Below are positions 39,701 to 51,700 of a DNA stretch of 64,000 bases, piece after piece. How positions within the stretch are numbered: position 1 is the stretch's first letter; each line of letters opens with the position of its first letter. Position numbers and translations under genes: made by a program. The notes beneath the pieces are model-generated. The model was not told the origin of the DNA, did no database searches, and saw only the letters and a program-made list of their open reading frames with translations. Source of the stretch: Apostichopus japonicus (taxonomy: Eukaryota > Echinodermata > Holothuroidea > Aspidochirotida > Stichopodidae). The stretch is from the NCBI RefSeq assembly GCF_037975245.1, contig NC_092578.1, forward strand, positions 10,701,321 through 10,765,320, written 5' to 3'.

Positions 39701-42700
39701 ACAGGGGAACTGTCCACTATTACTTATAATCCTCTTTTTGTTAGCAAAAGAAAGATCCAATCATTATCAGCATCAACCTTTTTGATGTGAATCTATTTTT
39801 AGCATATCACTCTAACTAAAAAATCCTTAAAATAATTTACGAGATGATAATAAGTCAATTGTGCTTACAAAGATATGCAAAGGAGGATATTCTGTTGGTT
39901 TAAATAATGCTGGTGGTGGTACCAGGTCCCATAGTCCAGAGTCTCTCAGTTCAACCACATCATCATCATCCTCCTGATCTTTGTTTACATCCTCAATGAT
40001 TTCCTCAACCTGCTGGGTCCAAGCACCATCTGGTGCCTGTATGTTGATGAGTTCATCCTCTGCACCATGCCTTAAGGCCCTCACTAGCTGAGGAGGGACA
40101 TAGCCTGACCCAGCATCTCTAGCACAATGACACTTGTAGCCCATAAGCATGTATTGCTGAGGAACCTAATTCAAAATTTGCAAACCAAATCCAAAAGGAT
40201 AAGCTCACATGAACTCATCATGACTAAAGATAACTAATTCTGCATTTTCAACACAATACACAAATGAAAGTGTTTCTACAGAGTATTAAACATATACATT
40301 CCTAAAATTATTTACACTATTTGCCTGTATTCTATACCATAATTACAATATTATTTAGGTTTTATTCAACTAAATAGTTGTATCATATTTAAAAGAACAG
40401 TCCAGCAGTGTTCATGTTTGTCCTCCCCCCCCCCCCCCTTCAAAACAAGAAAACTACAAATAGACATAAAAATGACAGGCAAAGAGAAAATAAAATTTCA
40501 AAATGACCAAAATTGTTAACAGTGCAAACATGGTTGTGACTTCAGTTTCACTTACCTCCATATAGCCAGCCTATGTGGAGGACTTACCCCCTAGAACACT
40601 GCAGAGATGCTTATTTGCTAAACTCTGGTCTTGAAAGAAAACTTCAAGTAAACTGTCAAGAAGATTTTTGCCATTCCAATTCCTTACACTGATCAAAACT
40701 TGTATTGCTTTGATCCACTCTTTATGCCATAAGTTGACCTATTCTCAGTTAAGGATTAATATTTTGATGTATATGTGAGTGAGCCACACAACCACACTGA
40801 TTAATTACTGACTTTTAGCACCAATAATTCTCTTCATTTAGTTATATACTTACAAGTAACAACACTGTATATTGTTTAGTGACACTACATTTATGAAGGT
40901 AAAGGTCTGAAAATTGTTACATTGTCAAAGTTATGAAGGATTTTCTTTTCAACAGGACCCCCTTGACATTATTTGAGCAGTATGAACAAAGTAAATCTGT
41001 AAATTCACAACTGTTTACAATTTTGGGGCCTTGTAATTATTTAAAATATTATTTTCTCTCAACCCATAAATCAAATAAGAACATGCTTTGGTGAAGTGTT
41101 GTTTTGTACTTTTCGGATTACCTATGATTATTATGAAAAACCCATGAACTATTGGTTTGACAATAAAATAATAGAAACATTCTGGTGGCAGACAATGTGA
41201 CACTAATTATAGGAAATCAAACTTATTCCACAGTGCTAGTTGTCAACAGCAACTCAGTATCCTGTTCCTAGCCCACTGTAAAGGAGCTCAGAAATTGATC
41301 ATGTGTGTTACAGTGGTTTGAATTTCACAATTGGCAAATGTTAACATACCTTGAGGTTGAAGTAAGGAACCTGTCTCTTGATATCCAGAGAAACACCTTT
41401 ACTGGGAACTATGCCTAGAGCATCTGGAGCCTATAAGATAAATTAAACATTTGTCTACATGTCATCATAAATCTGGACACTTTAATAGTCTTCTGTTATA
41501 ACATGCAAAATACATGTGAGTCTTTCAAATATAAGTTGAGTCTTCAACATCTCTGTGAAAGACATATTTGATAAGATCATATTAATTCATTTGAAAAACC
41601 CTGGCATATAGCACCGTTATGTGTGCATGAAGATGGCAACAAATATGATACTACAGCTAAACAGATCAAAAGTTTGAAGTTTTTGGTAACATATGACTTT
41701 AATTTCTAGTTTTAATGTTACTGAAAGTAAAAGCACTTTTTACCTGGTAGGCTCTGTCTCATAGAGCAAGTATAAACTTCATGCACATCATGCTTGTTGA
41801 CTTTTACAATTAACAATGATTTACTGCCTGGCACTGTCTTGTTACTTTAAGTTCCTACAACTTTAACCTACACCGATAACAACTGTTGATCTAGCCAGGT
41901 TCGCTTACAGAATAAGGAATGAAACTCTACCTTAATAATATATGATCCTGTGCACTTCTCGAGATATTGAGCTTAATGAAAACACATTCATACACACACA
42001 ACTAGATTCTAAGATTCAAAAAGATTCATAACACATCTAAAAACAGTTTTCAACATTTCTGCAGGAAAATATGAGACTATAAAAGATACAGCTATGGAAG
42101 ATGTAGATTTTTCATTAATGCAATTTGAGCTGTACCAAAGTACAACTTGTTTCTGGTAGTCGTTATTCTTAAAAGCAACATCCCAGACACACGTGCATGC
42201 ACTTGTTAAGAGGCATACAGGGTACCATTGCATGTAATCCCAATCCAGTTGTACAGGATGCCATGGCATGTAAACCAAACCCTGTCAGTCCAGGCATACA
42301 GGGTACAATGGCATGTAATCCCAATCCAGTTGTACTGAGTACCCTGGCTTGTACACCAAACCTTCCCAGTCTAGGGTGCCATGGCATGTCATCCCAATCC
42401 AGTTGCACAGGGTGCCATGGCATGTAATCCCAATTCAGGTGTACAGGATACAATGGCATGTAAACCAAACACTCACAGCCCAGGTGTACAGGATACCATG
42501 GCATGTAAACCAAACACTCACAGCCCAGGTGTACAGGATACCATGGCATGTAAACCAAACACTCACAGCCCAGGTGTACAGGATACCATGGCATGTAAAC
42601 CAAACCCTCACAGCCCAGGTGTACAGGATACCATGGCATGTAAACCAAACACTCACAGCCCAGGTGTACAGGATACCATGGCATGTAAACCAAACACTCA

Positions 42701-45700
42701 CAGCCCAGGTGTACAGGATACCATGGCATGTAAACCAAACACTCACAGCCCAGGTGTACAGGATACCATGGCATGTAAACCAAACACTCACAGCCCAGGT
42801 GTACAGGATACCATGGCATGTAAACCAAACCCTCACAGCCCAGGTGTACAGGATACCATGGCATGTAAACCAAACACTCACAGCCCAGGTGTACAGGATA
42901 CCATGGCATGTAAACCAAACACTCACAGCCCAGGTGTACAGGATACCATGGCATGTAAACCAAACCCTCACAGCCCAGGTGTACAGGATACCATGGCATG
43001 TAAACCAAACACTCACAGCCCAGGTGTACAGGATACCATGGCATGTAAACCAAACACTCACAGCCCAGGTGTACAGGATACCATGGCATGTAAACCAAAC
43101 CCTCACAGCCCAGGTGTACAGGATACCATGGCATGTAAACCACCAGTGCAGGCGTACAGGGTTCAATGGCATGTAAACCAAACACTCACAGCCCAGGTGT
43201 ACAGGATACCATGGCATGTAAACCAAACCCTCACAGCCCAGGTGTACAGGATACCATGGCATGTAAACCAAACCCTCACAGCCCAGGTGTACAGGATACC
43301 ATGGCATGTAAACCACCAGTGCAGGCGTACAGGATTCAATGGCATGTAAACAACACAATATACAATGAGTGACTTTACTGCTCACTTTTACTTCTTGTTT
43401 AAATACCTTTACTGAAGCAAGCACATACTTCAATACTCAAGAAAATATCATTACACAAAGCTTTGTTGAATTATCCAATATAGAGAAACTTCAAAACAAA
43501 TGTGAGTACAAACCATATCATCTTTGTGGTATGGTGCAATGTATGTAGGGAATGCATGAGGAAGGATATTCTGGGCCACAACATGTAGTGTCAAGTCTGA
43601 ATATTTAGCAATCTTGAAATCTTCACCAAAGGTTGCTGAAGAACAAAAGAATAGGATAACAGGAGACAAATACCAACTTACTTTTAACAAAGTTTGGCTT
43701 ACAATTTTAAAATTTTGTCAATGAGATATGTTTTAAAGCAAGATAAAATTGAATAGAAAAAACACAGGCTCATTGTGGTTTGAAAACATAATGTACAACA
43801 TTTCAACTTCATAAAATTTGATCATTCCTTGCAAAATGTTCATCATTTAGGAAGCAGCATAACAAAAAAAGTATCAATACTGAAAATAAGAAACTGGGTT
43901 ATAGATACAGGCACTAAAAGAGACAAAAGCAGGATAAATATTGTTATTCTTCTTACTTTTGGAAAGCATAATCAACCTTTAAAGAATGATAAAAACATCC
44001 TTTTTGCAATATTTAATATTTATAACAAAACAATAACAAGTCTATGGGATATTTGGAATCCTCCTCCCTCAATCTATACTAAATAAGACGTTTGACATAT
44101 TTCACTGTCTTTTTATTTTTTTTATTTTACCCCAAATCCAATTGCACTGATCTCAAGTCCTTTAAACCCGCACTGAAGACCAATGAGAAATTTCAATGCT
44201 ACTGTCCTTAAAAGTGTATTATTATATTCATTTGCATTATAAATGGATACTGAATCACATAGTCACACACTGACATTAGCATCTTTGGAGGATTTTTCTC
44301 TGGAAGTATTTTATTGCTCATGTATTCCCAACAATAATCATAGATTTTTTTTAACTCACTTGAAAACTCTTTGCCAGCTTTTCCTAGCTTGTAGCCTACA
44401 ACCAGCTTTTGCAAGAAAGGCACTTTTTTGTCTGCACGTGACCTCAAAATAACCTTATTGACAGCCCTCCTAAACCTGCCAATGGCACGATGCCTGGTAG
44501 CCCAAGGATCATTATTAAGTAGATCAAACTGAGGCATATGAGCAGGCTTGTCTGTGACATTACGAAGAGTTCTTCTTTGAATACAAGAATCCGCACTTCT
44601 GCTATACTCTATCCCTGAGATAGGATCACCTCTGTTATACTAGAAAAGAAAATAGCAAAAGATATTCCCTTCAACAGAAATAAAGCACATAAGAAATAGA
44701 TATGAGTTTGTGTCTAAGACATGTAACACATTTTACTTTGCATACCTGGCAACCTCCTGCCCCAACATGTTTAGATAAACCAGGTTTTACTCTATAATTA
44801 CATTTACAGATGACTACATCAATTGCCTTTGTGGATTATAAAATAACACCACAATCATGTTTCCAGACATCAGGAAACAACTGACATACAGTCTTGTACA
44901 CTAGAGCATCAATCATGCAGTAGCTCAACACTGATATAATATGGTAGCATTACATGAGTGTACAACTTCCAAGAAAACGTAAGTGTAGCACTCCTCAGAG
45001 ATTGAAGGTGAAATATCAAGTCACCAGGCAAAAAGTCTTTGGCACCTTCCTCAGAGTACTGACAACAACAGTTGGTTGATCTGTAAAAGGCTGAAACTAT
45101 TTCTGTCATTATCTGAATACTCACATGATAATGTCAAAAGGGAAAATTGAGTTTGTTCATCTATAGTCACATGACATGATGAGTGAGGCTTCTTATATAG
45201 TACAGTTTTCTGACCGATCATCTGTTTATTAGTATGACCAAGTTTAATCAAAATGAAGGGTCTGAGAGGGCTGAAATTCTTCCCTGAAAACCAAAACTAT
45301 GCTGAGGCAATGATTAATTTTTTTTTGGGGGGGGGGGGGTGCAGTACAGATGCAGTACATAGAAAGACACATGGTAAAATAAGTTTACCACAATGCCATG
45401 AAAGAAGAATGGATTTCCAATGTCTTACATGATATTCAGAGAGTGCTTCTGCACGGTAAGCAAGAATATCTTCTCGGTCTGTTTCTGATATCTGATCTCT
45501 TCCTAAATGCACTTGCCTGTTTGAAATGACAATAGTAGTAGTTATGAGAATAATAGTGATCATAGCAAAAACAGTAAAAGCAGTATAACTAGCATTAGTA
45601 AGCAAATGACTGCAACAGACGGTCATTCCTTCAAGAACCTGCATCCAAGCAAATGTATAAGTCGTGTTGTATGTGGAAAGTGATAGCTTGCCATAAGGAG

Positions 45701-48700
45701 ATCAAGATGTGTACGTGAACAGAAAAAGCAAACAGCTATGTGGACAGTAAACTAAACCTAGGTGGACAGAAAAACTAAAGAAATTTAAGGATTATGTCTG
45801 CTTCTCATTTTTAATTTACTAATAATTTGATATGTACATGTAACAATCACTGAGTAATGTACTTGACATGACTTTGTAGTAGGATGTTCATTTTCAGAAG
45901 TACATAAACTGATTTTTACAAGCAAAGTGGGTGGTAAGAGCCTTTGATTATTTTCAATGGGGAGGTATTTTCGGAATTAGAATTAAAGTATTTTCAGGAT
46001 TAGAATTAAAGTCATCATTACATAAATGAAGTAAAACCGGAGCAGCTTAACTTATCTAAATACTTACTTTTCACTTTGTATAGGTGTGCCTGTTAGCTAT
46101 ACAATTTTCACTGTTATACTTACATTCTTTCATACTTTCAAACTACAGACTTGCAGAACAAAATATAAAATTGAAGAGCTCAAATTGTAAACAAACTCAC
46201 AACAGAAGTTAACATTGCTTTCGAATTGTGTTACTGGTAAAAATGACACCTCTATTAATTTTATTCTATGCACCTTTTACATAATTTTGTATTTGCTTTG
46301 CTAAGACAGATGAGCTTTCTTAGAGTTTAATTTAAGTAGCATCATATTTAAGTGAAAATGCTCCTTCCTTTCATCTTCTTCTTGCACTTTATTTTCTTTG
46401 CACTCATTATGGATATGTTGATTTGACAAGTTTCAACCAAGAAATCAGATCAACTGATAACCCTCAATCTTCATCTTTGCCTATATGTTTGATGCTTAAT
46501 CATGTCATATTCCACAGCAGAGAATTCAACCTACACTCTGTCATTGCTAAAACAACATCAACAAAAGAATAAAAAATAGCACAGATTACAGTAATATCAA
46601 TAATAAAGGATGACTGTTGTCTTACAATTAATTTTTAAACCTCATTGAACATCAATCAAATGTGTGGACTACTCTGTGTGACACCATTAGATCAGTTCCT
46701 TAGCTAAATGCAAACTCAACAGGGACATTTATATAGTACACTACAAATATGTCAATATGGCAGTTGGGTGTCATCAATCTATGGCTGCTCTATTGTTTGT
46801 ACATTTTTCTGATTGAGAGATTAGAATTTATGACACAATGTAATAACATCAGCATTGTGTCCTGCACTGAGCTGCTGGCATTATCATCAACTTAAAGGAT
46901 AATATTATCAATAATTGAACCTTACCACCTAAGCTCGTTTCTTCTTTCAGCTTGTAGGTCTTCTTTAACTTCTTGATCAAATTCTGCCTCCTTTAGCTGG
47001 TACCTATTTACAACCGTTTCCCTCTTATATAGAATAGCTGAAAAGTAAGCATTCATTACAAAGTAGTCTCGCAAGGGAAACATCACAAACTATCCAATAA
47101 GGGAACAACCATACAATATATATCATAGCATGACTTCTCTTAACTTAAAATGAAATATTGTCTTCAACTGTCATTTGAGAAAGTTTCAAGAGTTTAGCTG
47201 TATCAGTCAAATGTCCCCCCTACTTGTGCACATTTATACACCACTTACCCTATACTGGGTCATAATTTGTTACAACTCTAATATTCCTCCCTATGTAAAA
47301 TACCTCAAAATCGCAAATTCAGTCAGTCAACAGGAATTTTGTACTTTCAGTACATGATTTATACCGCATGCGCTGTCCAAAATGGCTCATTTGGCTATGC
47401 CACAAGCATGCTATATATGTGTTCCATCTAACACACACAGTATGTATAGTCTCTGAGTGATAGGCCTACAACACGTTCGTATGTATTCTGTTGTATAGCT
47501 GAAGCAGTGACAGAAAATGGTAAGTTTGAAACTTGCGCTGTTTATTTTAAGGCTTATTTGGGTGGTAGAACTTAAATGTTGTATATGTGCAGTGAGCCTG
47601 CTGGCGAACGGGGTGCCATGGTGCTGGTCCAATAAGGTGCGCTTGGGATTGTCCGGACCGACCATCTGGATAGCTATTGATAATTAGGCCTGAATCACTG
47701 ACCAGCTTCCATTGTCACAGGGCAACCAGCGCAAACTGTTATTTTCCGAAAACGTGATACAACATCAAAGTCACGAAATATTGAGCTACCTGACATGAAT
47801 TTAGAAGGGTGTCACAGCAATAAAAAAATTATAAACTTCAAGGTATTCCAATTCTACGGTGGTGTAATAGGGATATAGGGAAGATAGGGAGTCCTCGAAT
47901 CTTAAACTGTGGACTTTTGATCTCAAAATATGGGACTTTTGATCTCAAAATATGGACTTTGTATCTCAATATGAGGACTTTTTGACTTTAAAAATAAAAC
48001 GTTTAAGATGAAAAGTCAAAATTTGACTTTAAAAGACAAAAGTTGAAGATAAGAAGTCTTAAAGACCTCTGTACCTCTACAGTTTATCTCCTACCCCTCC
48101 TCTCCCCTGTTGGTTTCTTTCTTCTCTCCATCCCTTGTCTACTAATCCCCTTATATCTATCTCTTTTGTGTTCACCTTGCTCATTAACCTGTCTGTATTC
48201 TGTGAATATATTTGTCCCCTCTGTTACTGTTACTTGTCATTTAGCCTTTGACGAAGATCCTGTTAGGATCGAAAAGTCAAAATTTTGAGATTTGAAGAAA
48301 ATTCCAATATATTTTCTAAAACATTACTCCTTATTTGTCAATTATGACTTGAGTCATATCTTATTTCTCTGGTTTTCTCTATTTATATTTTCTTTGGAGT
48401 AAAGGTGGATTTTGTTATGAGGTGGAATAGAATAGAGAATAAAACATTGTGGATAGAGAGCAATTAAGTTAATATAATACCAGTAGCATCTTTCTGTAAG
48501 AGATTTTATAGGGGAGCTCTAAGTCATGCATATATTATATGTATGTATATGTATGCGTGTTTGTGTGTATGTATGGGTGTGTGTACGTGCGTATGAATGT
48601 GTGTTTGTTTGTATGTATAATTTCTGTCCACCCTACCTGTGACAGCGGATTGACGCTTCTGGTATTAGTACGGTATTCTTGTTATATTCATGTGTCTGTT

Positions 48701-51700
48701 AAACATTGACATAATACTAACTAATAATAAATAATAAATGTTGGTCAATTATATTTTGTTAGGTAGTGAATTAGAATTTATCTAAGGTGGTCAGAAGGGC
48801 TTGTCATTGAATTCTACAAAGTACTAATACAGCATTTCTATCATCATATATCAAATCATCATTGAAATGAAATGGATAGAAATAATTAGTGCTGTTTCAG
48901 CACACATGGCAAAGTACTTCTGATATTATCCAAGGCAGGCCTCGACAAATTATTTTAAAACTACTCGCCAACTGGTGACCGAGTCTAAAATTCTACTCGC
49001 AAATTTATGACCAACCATTAACTTGCTTTGCAATATGAATATACTGAGTGAATAAATGATTTTCATATAGAATTGTACCAGAAAGCAAAGGTGTTTAGAT
49101 ATATGGTATGTGATGACTATCTATGTCACTTGATACATCATGCACACCTAGCTATGTACAAGGCAAGTATATACTGCTGCAGGAAAGACAAACAACAACC
49201 ACATCAGGTTAGCTTTCAAAGACGTTCCACATATTTCAGTCATATATCTCAAGTAGAATTAAGTATACCTACCTTCACGTAATTCCTTAACACTCATTTT
49301 ACCAGCTTGTTGAATCAGCACAGAGTTCACAGAATGCTGGGCGTCTAGGTTGCTAGGGAAACGTATTCCATCTTTTTCCAGTGCGTCTGTATCCTTTGCA
49401 GGTTGTCTGGCTTTAGATTTTTTATTTCTCTTCTTTCTTGACACTCCCAGAGGTGATATACTATGAGGATCCAGCTGACAGTCAAATTCTGAGCTCAAAA
49501 CTGAACTCACTTCTTTCCTGTCAAAAGAATTTGTAGGAAATTGTTTCAAATAGATGGATACCAAATAGTTTTACAGATATATAGCAGTTAATGGCCTTAG
49601 TGCATTTCAAAATCTTGTGTCCCAATTTGCTCAACTCTTTTAACAAAAATATGTTTATCTTTAACACATTTTATTAAAGGTCATCATCAGTACTGCTTAT
49701 ATATGTACTATAGAGTCATAGATAACATGGCCTGGTGTTCATTTTTGAATTCCACTGATTGTCTAATTGGCCAGAAATTATCTGCAAAGAACAGTCAAGT
49801 TTTCTTGTTGACATGTTTAAATATTTTATGTGAAACAATTTAGGCTATTTAAAAGGCAGAACAAATGATTCCTATAGTAGGTGAAAACCACATCTCAATA
49901 TCAGTTCCCATGGTCTCTTCTTACAACAGGTTGCTTTCAAAGTATTACCCAGATGCATGCATAAGCAGATGTCTTGACCTTCCATTCTATGTGCTGGGCT
50001 ACATATGTAACACAATCACCATCATCAATATGTAACGTTTATAGCAAACATTCTAGCAACTTCAGTTCCTTCTTTCCCATATGCGCTTCAGCAGCAGAGT
50101 TGGCTGGTAGCAGGACACCATTCACTTTATCTACAAGTCATTTATTACTGTACTGTCAGCTGAACCAACAACTGTGTTGAACTCTCTTCCCATTAAACTA
50201 TATATGGTTTGTTTCATTTCTGCTAAAATGGTTCACCGTGTACATTGTTTTCTATGACCAAGAAGTGCTAAGAACATGACATCTGCTGGTACATGCATTT
50301 GAGATATATTTAAAAAAGAAAGGTTGTAAACAGGAGCAAGATGCAGTCTTTGAGTTATGTTTACATCTCAAATTCAATTTCTCAATCTTTGTGAAGAGGT
50401 GGAGTGAAATATACATTGTCATGATTGTGTGAAAGCGCCACAAGAGAATACTTTGACCATTGATATATATAACGTACAAGCAGTTTGAAGTGTACAAAGA
50501 ACAATTTGGTCTTGTATTTATAATATATCATACCAATTTAACTATCAGAAGAAACTCAATAAGAAGTAAGTATATGAGTCTTCTGAGAAGGATTTAAAAC
50601 ATATTGTATGAGAGTTCATTATGTAATCATCCGTACTCACTTTTCTAAGCCAGGTGTAGAGTGGCCAGTGATAACACAGACCAATGGCTTAGAGTTGAAT
50701 TGTGAAATATTTAGCTGTATCTTCATCACTGCAGTACTAAATTCTGTCGGTTGAAATGTTATCTGCAGGGCAGTTTGCCCATGAGCTGGTATGACCCCAG
50801 TAAGTGGCTCTACTGTAAATGATGGGTTTGGTTGTGGAAAAGAAATATAAAACTCAAAGTCTACAGGAGCCTTGCATCTCAATGGAATTTCCTTTGTTAT
50901 GCTGTGAAGACAAAAAGACATTTTCCTGAGCAGCTAATAATGAAACAGCATTACCGACAGAGGATCATATGACAATAGACTAATGACTATATATGATAAA
51001 TAAGAAAATATCAACCCTAATTAGGAGGATTTTAATGTATTCACACATTATAATCTAAATCCCTCTAATCAATAGTAAATGAAAGATACCCACCTTTGTG
51101 ATACTGGAGTTTGTGGAAATGAATAGACTGAAGGAAAGTCAGATACATCCATTACAGGATACCCATGAAGAGGAACAATTAAGTTTTCTGCATCCTAAAG
51201 TGAAATAAAAAAAGCGCAGAACGTCACGTGACTTAGTGATTCCTTGTCAATATGAGAAGAAACTTTAGATACAAGATTTTCTAACAATCTGAATTGCTGA
51301 GCAGAAATGGCAAGTCTTGCAGAATTGAGTAATGCATACCTATGCAAAGAGGGTCAAAGGTCAAACAAATTTCACTTCTGCATAATTAGACTTATTCTGA
51401 CTATAACCAACAATTCACCTTGAATGACCTTTGACCTCCATGAAAACACTAGGAATCATCTGCTCACCAAGGGCTACCAACATACCAAGTTTAAAGTTCA
51501 AGCAACTTTACTTCTTGAGATATCATGTTTACAAGGTTTTCAGCCTTTGACCTCATACACACACACATACTGTACATACTCATCCGCCTGGGTGTCCGCA
51601 TAGGTTACGATTATCATCGAACCAAAAAGTATTATGAATTTAAAACAAGGCTTTGCAGTGGAAATGCATCGACTGAAGGAAAGTCATATATAGAATAACC

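Noticed and set aside
42169-43433. Long open frames of 275-338 codons on both strands
   Set aside because: They are produced by the 45-bp period of a stop-free minisatellite, occur in several frames at once, and sit in a CFAP221 intron.
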